Below, piece after piece: positions 7,429 through 15,387 of a stretch of 64,000 nt of DNA. The translations under genes were made by a program, and so were the position numbers. Source of the stretch: Oleidesulfovibrio sp047973035 (lineage in GTDB: Bacteria > Desulfobacterota > Desulfovibrionia > Desulfovibrionales > Desulfovibrionaceae); the NCBI RefSeq assembly GCF_047973035.1, contig NZ_JBKEBF010000044.1, positions 37,890 to 101,889 of the forward strand, read 5' to 3'. The notes beneath the pieces were generated by a model. It saw only the letters and a list, made by a program, of their open reading frames with translations. It was not told the origin of the DNA and did not search any database. Each line of letters begins with the position of its first letter. Positions within the stretch are counted from its first letter, which is position 1.

Positions 7429-7701
7429 TTACTTTCCCGCTCCCCAAGGGAAGCGGTCCTCGTCCGGGGTGTAAAGTTCCGCTATGCGGTCTAAAATAGC
7501 CCCTGGTCGCACTTCAAGAGCAATGGCAAGCCGTATGAGCATTTCTATAGAAGGATAGCGCTTGCCGCTTTCCAGCATGGATATATAAGACGTCACCACG
7601 TCCATACGGTCCGCAAGCGCATCCTGTGAAAGCCCCGTTTGTTGCCGAAACTCCCTGATTGCAACGCCGACTCCGGCTATTTTTTTTCTGACTCGCCTCA
7701 T
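7429..7701 (-). CDS. XRE-family HTH regulator of the DGR cassette
   Basis: 90 residues with a Cro/C1-type helix-turn-helix at about 12-65 (VAIREFRQQTGLSQDALADR, then TSYISMLESGKRYPS). A short C-terminal tail follows and there is no effector domain. HTH genes of this kind occur in a subset of DGR cassettes, where they may repress or time expression. It is translationally coupled to avd. An inverted repeat overlaps its own start codon, suggesting autoregulation. Confidence 0.85.
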   Translation of the reverse strand: MRRVRKKIAGVGVAIREFRQQTGLSQDALADRMDVVTSYISMLESGKRYPSIEMLIRLAIALEVRPGAILDRIAELYTPDEDRFPWGAGK

Positions 7702-7725
7702 TTCCCCTGTATCTACCGGGAAATG
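7699..7725 (-). promoter_or_regulatory. Inverted repeat over the HTH start codon
   Basis: CATTTCCC (7699-7706) and GGGAAATG (7718-7725) form a perfect 8-bp inverted repeat spaced by 11 bases. One arm contains the HTH gene's ATG and its GGGG ribosome binding bases. It could be an operator for the HTH protein or an RNA hairpin masking the start. Confidence 0.5.
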
Positions 7726-7782
7726 AATACAAGCACCTTATGCACCTAAGTGAAAGCGAAGCAGAAGCGTTGCAACAAAAGT

Positions 7783-8070
7783 CTATGATTCCGCAGTATC
7801 CTGCGGCCTGTATTCCTTGGGAAGCTGCCTTCCCTGCAATTCCGACTGATACGACACTTCGCAATGATTCTTGTCTTTGAACAGGAGCGCGACGAGGTCT
7901 ATCAGCCAGCGGGCTATATTCCAGGGAAAGATACTCCGGAGCCGCCAGCAACGGGCGCTGACCGTTTCGTCTTCCCGCCCGAAAAAGACGATGACGTTTA
8001 CCGCCTGGTCAAGAGAAATGAGAACCCGCTTGATATAGTTCGTAACGGCGGTTGTGATGCGCTTCATCAT
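7783..8070 (-). CDS. Small phage protein of unknown function
   Basis: 95 residues. The N-terminal half is amphipathic to hydrophobic (around LISLDQAVNVIVFFG and PWNIARWLIDLVALLF), without a clear full-length membrane helix. The pattern ETVSARCWR followed by a spaced KDKNHCEVSYQSEL is one I associate with small conserved proteins near tail-fibre genes of Mu-like prophages; I know no function. The start ATG overlaps the stop of the DUF4376 gene (ATGA), and a GGAGG lies upstream. Confidence 0.65.
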   Translation of the reverse strand: MMKRITTAVTNYIKRVLISLDQAVNVIVFFGREDETVSARCWRLRSIFPWNIARWLIDLVALLFKDKNHCEVSYQSELQGRQLPKEYRPQDTAES

Positions 8071-8486
8071 GCCCGGTCCACCTCCTCGGCGGTTGTCGCG
8101 GCCATGACTGCCGCTTTCCGGATGCCGCCCTGTTCCATCATCGCCGATTTGTGGGCAAGGGCGCCGTTTGTGAACAGGCCGAGAAAATCCGCCACGTTCA
8201 AGTCAAGACGGACGAGCTCGCCGTTTGCCCGATAAGCGTTCCAGGTAACGGACTGGTCTTGCTGCATCATGGTCGCCAAGGTCGCCGCGCTGGCCGCGTC
8301 CGTGAAATTGCCCTGGTCGAACGAATCATACGAAAAGTGATACATTTCGTCCTGGACCGCATAATCGAACCCGGCGAGAATAGCGGCGCTCGTTTCATCG
8401 TCGATAGCGGCGAGTTTCAATTTCTTTTGGCTTTCAAGTCCCGTCAGTCCGGTTTTCGGGTTTTCGCCTGTTTCAATTCGCGGCAT
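8067..8486 (-). CDS. DUF4376-like tail-fibre accessory protein
   Basis: 139 residues. The sequence KLAAIDDETSAAILAGFDYA, with later MYHFSYDSFDQGNFTDA and NVADFLGLF, follows the pattern of DUF4376, which occurs at the end of phage tail-fibre assembly proteins. Its place after the DGR target gene suggests a chaperone or accessory for the variable tail tip. It overlaps the preceding small gene by 14 bases and the following gene by 4, so all three are probably co-translated. Confidence 0.75.
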   Translation of the reverse strand: MPRIETGENPKTGLTGLESQKKLKLAAIDDETSAAILAGFDYAVQDEMYHFSYDSFDQGNFTDAASAATLATMMQQDQSVTWNAYRANGELVRLDLNVADFLGLFTNGALAHKSAMMEQGGIRKAAVMAATTAEEVDRA

Positions 8487-8742
8487 ATTTCACCCCCTGC
8501 GCGCAAAAGATTTCACGCATGGCAAGTTCGCCCTGGTCGTTCCCTTCAACGGCCAGATGCGCGAGAAGTTCGGCATCGTTGACCGCGCACGAAGGCACGG
8601 GCTCGTAATCGCCGGACGACCAAGCTGCCAGATAATAGCCATCGTCACTATAGGAGGTTGGCACGGCGTACAGTTTGACCTCTGACGGGCCGGAAACGGA
8701 AGCCTCAGGCTTTTTCTTCTTATGTGTAAAAGTAATTTGCAT
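8473..8742 (-). CDS. Small protein downstream of the DGR target (putative tail-fibre assembly partner)
   Basis: 89 residues beginning MQITFTHKKKKPEAS. The ATG at 8742 has a GAGGA seven bases upstream; the longer frame that runs back through the variable repeat is an artefact. The protein contains YAVPTSYSDDGYYLAAWSSG and has no known domain that I recognise. It is the N-terminal neighbour of the DUF4376 gene, and the two together may form a split tail-fibre chaperone. Confidence 0.7.
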   Translation of the reverse strand: MQITFTHKKKKPEASVSGPSEVKLYAVPTSYSDDGYYLAAWSSGDYEPVPSCAVNDAELLAHLAVEGNDQGELAMREIFCAQGVKYAAN

Positions 8743-8767
8743 TGTGTCTGTCCTCAAAAAAATTTCG

Positions 8768-8780
8768 ACCGCTTCGCGGT
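8768..8780 (-). other. Hairpin downstream of VR
   Basis: ACCGC-GAA-GCGGT on the minus strand, a perfect 5-bp stem, 33 bases past the end of VR. A T run follows (complement of A residues at 8756-8761). It could be a weak terminator. It could also be the cruciform that in BPP-1-type DGRs stimulates retrohoming next to the target repeat. Confidence 0.5.
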
Positions 8781-8806
8781 ACAGTAGTACAGTAAGCCGT
8801 AGGCAG

Positions 8807-10372
8807 TTATCCTTTTGCGAGGCGGCAACCGATGCTAGTCGCGCTATGACTGGCGGGGCTGTACAAATACCAGCAGAACAGGCCAGCACCACTGGCGTAA
8901 TTCCATTGACCGCCGACATATAAGACGTTTCCGGCAGAGCCGTTACGACCGTAAAAATAATCGGGAAAGGTTCCGGCAGTATAGTCGCCTTGCGTTGCAG
9001 GGACGAACACATCGTCGAAATTAAATCCGGCGCCTTCCCCGTCAAAAGTGGTTATCGCGTATTGAGCAGCCGAGCCGTTATAGGCCGGGCACGTCTTGCC
9101 AGTATTAACCCATGCCCGCGAACCATCGTTCTTGAACATTTCGATTTGCCCGTTCGTCGCAATGCGGAAACCGTCGCACATCTGCCAGACGTTGCCGTAA
9201 AGCCCCACGTAGCCCCGCCATTCGGTATTTCTGTAATCATCCGTATACGTCGCCCCGGAAGCGTCCACATAGCCGCGGCCCATGATGCTTTGAGACTCGG
9301 TCGTGCAATGCTCTATGAGGAACAACAGGCACAGAGCGGAATACTGGTAGAAATCCCACATCCGGAAACCTTCGACGCCGCCCGTGTTCCGGTTCGTGCA
9401 ACGGGTCTGCATCGTGGGAAAATCCAGACTGACGAGCGGAACCTTGCCGGGCCGGGAACCGACCATGTTATTCGCTTCACCGGTTCCCTGGTAAGCGCCG
9501 ATATACATCTTTTCCAGCACGTCGCCAGACGGCGACAGAAAGGCCGGGTAAGGATGAAAGCCGTCAGCCGGGCCGGGAGAAATAATCTTGCAGAGTTTCC
9601 CCGCGAACGGCCCGGTTTCGGGCTTCATGGTCTTTATCCAGAACGGCGCGTTCTCGACCATGACCTGCCCGTCCACGAGAACGCGCTTCATCGCCGAATA
9701 AACGGGATGGTGGTCGAAATAACGCTTGTTCGGCGTTACCGGCTGGCCTTCGGCGTCGCAGTTGTACCAGAGCCCTGTGCAGTTCCCGGTTTCCAGCCAG
9801 CACACGCCGATTACCGGCGAAATATCCCCGACCGTTATCCGCCGCACCAGGGCGTCGTGCGCGGAAGGGTCTTCATCGTGCGTTTGCGCCGCCTGTTCGC
9901 GCTCGGCTTTCTCCGCATCGAGAGCGGCTTCAAGCGCCTGGTCGGTCGCGAACCGTGTCGCCGCTTCCTGTTCGATTTCCCGTTCCAGGCTGTTGTTCAA
10001 TTCCTGAACGGCTTCGCCCAGGGCGTGCAAAACTGCCTGGTCGCCTGCGGAAAGTTCCTTCTGGATTGCCGCGGCCGTTTCCGACCGCGTTTTGCCTTCC
10101 GCTGTCAAGGCTTCGTTGATGTTCTCGGCGAAGGCGTCGAGCATTTCCAGCGTTTGCCGAAGACGGGGCATATCCTTGTCGAGTCTGTTCGCAAAATGCG
10201 GCAACAGCAGTTCAAGGAAATCGCTTCGGTCGTCGACCGTTATACCGTCATCAATGACGGCGACTTCCGCTTCCAGAATGCCGACGACTTTCAGCAACAA
10301 AGGCAGCTTGTCGCGAAGCTGTTGGAGCTCGGCTTCGGTCAGGGCGGCGGCGGTGTTGGTTGTTTGAGTCAT
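8807..10372 (-). CDS. DGR-diversified tail-tip / receptor-binding protein
   Basis: 521 residues. The N-terminal ~180 residues are helical and Ala/Glu-rich with coiled-coil character (for example ALGEAVQELNNSLEREIEQE), suiting a trimeric stalk. The C-terminal ~320 residues resemble the formylglycine-generating-enzyme/C-type-lectin fold used by many DGR targets, with GLYGNVWQMCDGFRI near residue 395. It ends in the variable segment VGGQWNYASGAGLFCW plus the distal part. It probably binds the host receptor at the baseplate tip. AGGAGG precedes the ATG. It follows the DUF4815 gene by 13 bases. Confidence 0.9.
   Translation of the reverse strand: MTQTTNTAAALTEAELQQLRDKLPLLLKVVGILEAEVAVIDDGITVDDRSDFLELLLPHFANRLDKDMPRLRQTLEMLDAFAENINEALTAEGKTRSETAAAIQKELSAGDQAVLHALGEAVQELNNSLEREIEQEAATRFATDQALEAALDAEKAEREQAAQTHDEDPSAHDALVRRITVGDISPVIGVCWLETGNCTGLWYNCDAEGQPVTPNKRYFDHHPVYSAMKRVLVDGQVMVENAPFWIKTMKPETGPFAGKLCKIISPGPADGFHPYPAFLSPSGDVLEKMYIGAYQGTGEANNMVGSRPGKVPLVSLDFPTMQTRCTNRNTGGVEGFRMWDFYQYSALCLLFLIEHCTTESQSIMGRGYVDASGATYTDDYRNTEWRGYVGLYGNVWQMCDGFRIATNGQIEMFKNDGSRAWVNTGKTCPAYNGSAAQYAITTFDGEGAGFNFDDVFVPATQGDYTAGTFPDYFYGRNGSAGNVLYVGGQWNYASGAGLFCWYLYSPASHSATSIGCRLAKG
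8813..8919 (-). repeat. DGR variable repeat (VR)
   Basis: 107 bases at the 3' end of the tail-tip gene, encoding residues ~485-520. Relative to TR1, five of its AAY codons have become TAC, TAT, TAC, CAT and AGC. The gene's stop codon follows two codons after the conserved GCAAAA end. Confidence 0.95.
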
Positions 10373-10385
10373 ATCGTGAAGCCTC

Positions 10386-13300
10386 CTACTTCAAGGCCAT
10401 GAAACGGATTTTCGAGACAGCGGGCCGGGCCGCGCTCGTTCCGGAAAGAATGATTTTCGTCTTGACCTCGTCGGCGGTCGTCAGGGCCGTTTCATACCGG
10501 TATTCGACTACGCCGTCGCCCTGATTGACCGTGTTCTTGAGTTCCATCCCCTGCCAGGCTCCCGCGTCTATCTGCAACTCCGGAGCAATGGCCGCACCGG
10601 AAGGCACGTAGGCGTCAAAAATAAGAACGGCCTTGATGGCGCCGACCGCGGGTATGGAACGGCTGACGTAATCCGCCGTCTGGCCCACTTCCCCGGTCAG
10701 AAGTTGCGGAGCGGGCCACAGAAGCGGCCCCGCGCCCCTTTTCGCCGTCATCTTCGCCTTGACCGAAACTTCGCCGTTCACGGGCTGCGCAAGGCGAACC
10801 GGCTGACCTTGTGCGAGCGTCATCGCATCGCCGCCCGGCATGGTCAGTTCAAATTCGACGCGAGTGTCCGCCGTGGGGGTTTCATCAAGGGCGAGAAGAA
10901 CCATGTCGGTCGTATTCTCAATTTGCGCGACGCCCATGTCGAAGGTGTGAACGCCTTCGGTGAAGTTGGCCTTCAATAGCCGGAACGTGAGGTCTTTGTC
11001 CTGGTGGGCCGTCCAGGTGGAAGCGTTGCTCGAAGAAAGAAGAACGCCCACGGTGTAAGGCTGGCTGGATACCCACTTCTGCGCGGTTTTGTCGAACTGG
11101 CCCATTTCGGCGATGGCGACGGCGGTGGTCGGGTCGTCGCACAGAACAACGACCGCGTATTCCGTCATCGCCTCCAGTTTCACCAGAACGGGGAATTCGG
11201 CGCGGGTATGTCCGCCGCCGCTGATAATGATGGATGCTTCCGGAATAATGGTTTCCGCCAGAATCGTTCTTGTGGGAACACCGTTGCTGACTTCGCGAAT
11301 CTGGACGCGGGCGTCGCCGCCCTTGGCCGTGAACCACAGGTCGACGCCGCATATCTGGTCCGCGGTATCCAGAACGAAGGTCTGCGCGAGAGGGTCGACC
11401 CAATAGTTTACGACCGTATGCACCTGGCGCAATGTCTGGACGGTCAGTTTCCCTTGACCGACAAAGATTCCGCTTCCGGAAGAACCGCCTTCGACGTTGC
11501 CCCGGAACAGGACGTTTTTCGAGCCGGCCGGAATTTTCGGCGGAATCATAAACCGCCCGCGCACGATGCCGGATTCATCGGCGATGCAGGGGTCAGGCTC
11601 GAAATCCACTTCGACGCCGTCGAATACGACACTTTGCAAACGTTCTTCCGGGCCGAAGCCTTCAAGCATGAACTGTATGTATATCTGACGCAGATATTCG
11701 AGGTCGGTCGTGGTCGAACTCAATACCTGGTTTGTGGTCGTTACCGACTGGCTGGTCAGTGTAGACCGACCGACGACATAATGCCCAGTATCAAAGCGCT
11801 TTGTAACCGCGCTCGCCCAGTTGGTTTCGACCTCCGTAAAGTTATCTACGGCGGGCGTCAGAACGGCTTTCGCGGGCGGGATGCCGAAGGACATATACGG
11901 GTTAACCTTCATATCCGAAGTACGAAGGAGTTGCGCCAGGGCGATGTCGACCGCATAAACGGGCGCGATGGGGGCCGCCAGCGGAGCCGCCAGGGCGTGA
12001 ACTTTCGGACTGATGGGCAGAACAAGCGAACCGTCGATAATAGCCGCTGTCTGTGCGACGCCCTGGTCGCGCATGGAATCGTCGAACAGCGGGTCGACGA
12101 AGATACCGACGCGGGTACCATCCTCCCGGATAGAGGCTTCCGCTTCAAGGCGTTGGCGGGAGATTTCCTGTAGGGCGTAGTCTACGCGGCTGAAAAGCGC
12201 TTCCAGGGTATCGAAGCCCACGACGCGCACGCCGTCATTGATAACGTCCCGCTTTTTCCGCCAGGTCTGGTAGACGGTCGCGATAGGAAGCATCGCCTCC
12301 GGAGCGACAGGGAGGCGCGGGTTGATTTCAGCGGCGACGCCCTGAATCCAGACGAAAGCCCCGTCCGAGGTGATGCACAGGCGGTCATAGCGCGGTACGG
12401 CCTGATTGTAGGAAATAATGATGCTCGTTCCGGCGACCGCGCCTTCCACATAAAACCCGTCATAGTCCTGTTCCAGGGCTTCGACAGCCGTCATGTAGGT
12501 ATACGTGCAGGAATAGGTCGAACCGGAAGCGGGCTCGTTGCCGCTTGGCGACCAGTCTACGCCGTCGCCCGTCTTTTTGTATTCCGACGCCTCGAACACG
12601 GTATCGCCCTGTTTGCACTCCAAAATCGCGACGATGGCCGTATCCGGAAGCGCGTCAGTGCAGCCGCCATAGGAGCCGTGACGAAGTTCGACCGTCTTCT
12701 GCAACGTGGCGCGAAGAAGCGTGATGTTATGAATCGGAGCATGGGCTACGTCGATTCTTTGCCGGGCTTCGCCGGTAGCCGTGATGATTTCCGTATCCAG
12801 ATAGCGCAAGTCGGGCGTGGCGTCATAGGACAGACGCCGTGACGTGGTGAGTTCAATTCCGAAGCCGTGAACGCGGGCCTTGCCTTCGCCGATGGTATAA
12901 ATCTGCGCGCCCCCGCCGCTATCTTCTGCGGCGAGCACTTTCAGGCCGGAAACCACATACAAGCCGCCCCCGGTGGAATCCCGGTCGTACCCGGCAATCG
13001 CCCGGTTGAACGAGTCCAGGTTCGGCGGCGCTTCCTTGCTCCGGACGACGCCGTCATCGACAACGTGCACGACATAAAAATCGCCGTCCCGGCCGTCGCC
13101 TTCGTAGCCCCAGGCGGTATTGACCTGCAGGCGCCAGGCGCCCGGTTCGCCTTCTGTGTTGCTGCCCCTGGCCGGGTTCAGCAGGTCGGGGTCTTCAAGT
13201 TCGCTGACGATGCGCGATTCAAGGTAAATACCTACCGCCACGGAACCTTTCATCGGAATCGTGAACGTTGCCGGCGCGACTCCACGAACGGCCCCGTTCA

Positions 13301-13556
13301 GGTATACGGCGCCGGAACCGGCCTGTATTTCCCCGGTTTGCGCGTTGACAGCGATTTGCGCATCGCGAATGATGTCGCCGTCACGGAAAAGCGCATTCAA
13401 GGCCGAAGTCAGGCGGCGCTCGAATATCTCCTGATGTTCGTTGTGTTCGGACGCCTGAACGCCCTTGCGGTCGCGGTATAGAATTTTTTCATAATTCTTG
13501 GCCGCGTTGTCTCTGTTGTAGTAATCAGCAATAGATATTTTCTTGAGGTTTTCCAT
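10386..13556 (-). CDS. DUF4815-containing phage baseplate/tail protein
   Basis: 1056 residues. The N-terminus (KISIADYYNRDNAAKNYEKI, then RKGVQASEHNEHQEIF) is the start typical of DUF4815 phage proteins, and that region extends to about residue 580. The remainder is beta-rich with repeated carbohydrate-binding-like segments (LDTADQICGVDLWF; QPYTVGVLLSS). Such proteins sit at the distal tail and probably connect baseplate to fibre. It lies between the 174-residue tail protein and the DGR target. AAGGA precedes the ATG. Confidence 0.8.
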   Translation of the reverse strand: MENLKKISIADYYNRDNAAKNYEKILYRDRKGVQASEHNEHQEIFERRLTSALNALFRDGDIIRDAQIAVNAQTGEIQAGSGAVYLNGAVRGVAPATFTIPMKGSVAVGIYLESRIVSELEDPDLLNPARGSNTEGEPGAWRLQVNTAWGYEGDGRDGDFYVVHVVDDGVVRSKEAPPNLDSFNRAIAGYDRDSTGGGLYVVSGLKVLAAEDSGGGAQIYTIGEGKARVHGFGIELTTSRRLSYDATPDLRYLDTEIITATGEARQRIDVAHAPIHNITLLRATLQKTVELRHGSYGGCTDALPDTAIVAILECKQGDTVFEASEYKKTGDGVDWSPSGNEPASGSTYSCTYTYMTAVEALEQDYDGFYVEGAVAGTSIIISYNQAVPRYDRLCITSDGAFVWIQGVAAEINPRLPVAPEAMLPIATVYQTWRKKRDVINDGVRVVGFDTLEALFSRVDYALQEISRQRLEAEASIREDGTRVGIFVDPLFDDSMRDQGVAQTAAIIDGSLVLPISPKVHALAAPLAAPIAPVYAVDIALAQLLRTSDMKVNPYMSFGIPPAKAVLTPAVDNFTEVETNWASAVTKRFDTGHYVVGRSTLTSQSVTTTNQVLSSTTTDLEYLRQIYIQFMLEGFGPEERLQSVVFDGVEVDFEPDPCIADESGIVRGRFMIPPKIPAGSKNVLFRGNVEGGSSGSGIFVGQGKLTVQTLRQVHTVVNYWVDPLAQTFVLDTADQICGVDLWFTAKGGDARVQIREVSNGVPTRTILAETIIPEASIIISGGGHTRAEFPVLVKLEAMTEYAVVVLCDDPTTAVAIAEMGQFDKTAQKWVSSQPYTVGVLLSSSNASTWTAHQDKDLTFRLLKANFTEGVHTFDMGVAQIENTTDMVLLALDETPTADTRVEFELTMPGGDAMTLAQGQPVRLAQPVNGEVSVKAKMTAKRGAGPLLWPAPQLLTGEVGQTADYVSRSIPAVGAIKAVLIFDAYVPSGAAIAPELQIDAGAWQGMELKNTVNQGDGVVEYRYETALTTADEVKTKIILSGTSAARPAVSKIRFMALK

Positions 13557-13565
13557 TGTAAATCC

Positions 13566-14090
13566 TTAAAAGGGAAGAATGAATCCGAATACCGGCTGCG
13601 TCGAAGGAAGCCGGTTCATGCCCATATCAAGACACTCGGCAGCCAGCAGCAGGCCGGGGGCTTCAATTTCGCCGGGAGTGAAATACCGTTGTCCGGGGGG
13701 CAATCCTTCCTTTGTCACCGTATCCATGAAGATTCCAACTTCCCGGATTGTCAGGTTCGCCGCGTCCTCGAAGCCGAAGTTCACTTGCAGATAGAGGTAC
13801 GGCGTCGGGCCGGGTTCCGACATTTTGTACGGGACGACCTGAACCGTTCCGTCCTTTTGAACGGTCGGAACCAGGATGTCGCCGTCCGGGTCCGGAAGCA
13901 CGAATCCGACTCTGGTCACTGTCCGTCTGCCGACCTCGTTCACCAGGGCGATTCTCTGTTTCCAGAACGGCTTGCTGTTGGGGTCGCTGTCCCATTCCTC
14001 TTCACCTGTTCCCCAGGCGTAATGGAGCGTCCGTTCGCTAATTGCCTTTGCCATAGCGGCTTTGCCGATGTCGGTTATTGTTCCGCTCAT
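13566..14090 (-). CDS. Phage tail protein (baseplate-distal, unknown fold)
   Basis: 174 residues beginning MSGTITDIGKAAMAKA and ending in GFILPF. The segment NLTIREVGIFMDTV resembles tail-fibre N-terminal proteins (P2 gpH-like starts) that attach to the baseplate. GGAGG precedes the ATG, which overlaps the stop of the upstream gpI-like gene (ATGA). I infer a connector role from position. Confidence 0.65.
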   Translation of the reverse strand: MSGTITDIGKAAMAKAISERTLHYAWGTGEEEWDSDPNSKPFWKQRIALVNEVGRRTVTRVGFVLPDPDGDILVPTVQKDGTVQVVPYKMSEPGPTPYLYLQVNFGFEDAANLTIREVGIFMDTVTKEGLPPGQRYFTPGEIEAPGLLLAAECLDMGMNRLPSTQPVFGFILPF

Positions 14091-15385
14091 TGTTCCTCCG
14101 TTGGTTGTAAAATGAAAAACCGGGGCTCATATCCGGCCCAGGTGCGTTTGTCCCAGGAACCGGACCAGCCCGGATTGCTTGCCGGGGAAGCCGCGAAATT
14201 ACAGACTTCCTGATAAGCCGAGGACGCCTCCGCGGGGCCCACAGGCTCGCAGGTGGAAAGCCGGGTTTCCCTGAATTGTTCGTGAACGGTCACAAGGCGG
14301 TGCCCGATGGTGCCGGAATATTCGCTATCGCCGTATCGCGGTGCCTTGTCGACGAGCTCGACTTCCGGAACGCCGTACATGCAATTCAGGCCGGTATATC
14401 TGCCGTAACCCTCGCCAGCTTCGGAATAGACCGCCTGAACCTTCGACCGCTGCCGGTATGAAAACGTGAAGTCGGGCCAGATGCGGCCCCATGACAAAGA
14501 TTCCTGCCAGCGGCGCGAATCCCACAAGCCCGCCCATCCGTGGGACGAAATCAGGTTTTCGCAAGCGTGAAGATTGGTCAGGGTTCCGACAAAAACACCG
14601 TTATTCGTCAGGAAAGAATCGCCGTAGTAACATTCGCTATAAACAGCGGCGTTGATATACGGAGCCTCGAAAACGTATATTTCCTTCCCGTGAAAGTTCG
14701 GTTCCTGTTCTTCGAGCCCTTCGGCCTGGCTGTTGTGGCGGACGCCGAAGGAAAGCAGCAGTTCCGGGTCGTATCCGTCGCCGAGAACCGACGCCGGGAC
14801 GCCGGAAAAGTAGGAATACAGGCCGTCACTGTATGCCGGGCCGTCCGAATAAATGGTCGGGTGCAGGTCGTAGACATCGTTATACAAACGGGCCAGAACC
14901 GAGCGCGCCGGCTTGTATTCGTTTATCAGCCAGACGAGCACGTCCAGAACTTCCAGAACCGTGTCGAGGTCGGTCGCGAGGGCCGCGTCCTGCAAGGCGA
15001 GTTGAAATTCCGCCCACCTGGTCGCCTGGTAGCGGCGAAGGTTTTCGACCTCTCCCACGTTGAAGCCGTAGAAGGCGAGAATTTTCGGCAATCCCTGTTG
15101 CTTTCCGCCCATCATGTTCCAATTCCAGGCGTTGACGACGCGCTGGCGGAACATATCGGGCGTTTCCTTGCTGTGCCGGATTAGGCCGCGGGATAGGCCG
15201 TGTTCCGGAACGAGCTCGTCTTCGCATCGGCCGGGGAACCACTGGTCCCGCATGAAAAGCCCGTCCTCTTTCACGCCGTCCAGACGATGCGCGATTCCCT
15301 TCGCGATGCCCTGGACCGGGCCAGCGGCGAGAATCGGAATCCATTTCAGGCGGTCGAAGAAATACGTCCAGAACGGGCTTGCCAC
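14087..15385 (-). CDS. P2 gpI-like phage tail protein
   Basis: 432 residues, starting at GTG with GGAGG seven bases upstream. The N-terminal ~190 residues resemble phage tail protein I: IAHRLDGVKEDGLFMRDQWFPG, followed by WLINEYKPARSVLARLYN. The rest is rich in Tyr, Ser and Gly, with short YSDG repeats. It directly follows gpJ, the standard J-I order of contractile baseplates. Confidence 0.75.
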   Translation of the reverse strand: MASPFWTYFFDRLKWIPILAAGPVQGIAKGIAHRLDGVKEDGLFMRDQWFPGRCEDELVPEHGLSRGLIRHSKETPDMFRQRVVNAWNWNMMGGKQQGLPKILAFYGFNVGEVENLRRYQATRWAEFQLALQDAALATDLDTVLEVLDVLVWLINEYKPARSVLARLYNDVYDLHPTIYSDGPAYSDGLYSYFSGVPASVLGDGYDPELLLSFGVRHNSQAEGLEEQEPNFHGKEIYVFEAPYINAAVYSECYYGDSFLTNNGVFVGTLTNLHACENLISSHGWAGLWDSRRWQESLSWGRIWPDFTFSYRQRSKVQAVYSEAGEGYGRYTGLNCMYGVPEVELVDKAPRYGDSEYSGTIGHRLVTVHEQFRETRLSTCEPVGPAEASSAYQEVCNFAASPASNPGWSGSWDKRTWAGYEPRFFILQPTEEQ

Positions 15386-15387
15386 GG

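Noticed and set aside
8473..9045. Longer 190-codon version of the small gene, running through the variable repeat
   Set aside because: A GAGGA-preceded ATG at 8742 gives a sensible 89-residue protein; the extra part is an off-frame reading of the VR and of the end of the target gene.
8990..10402. 470-codon plus-strand frame antisense to the DGR target
   Set aside because: The GC-rich opposite strand of a real gene leaves long frames by chance; no start signal or family match.
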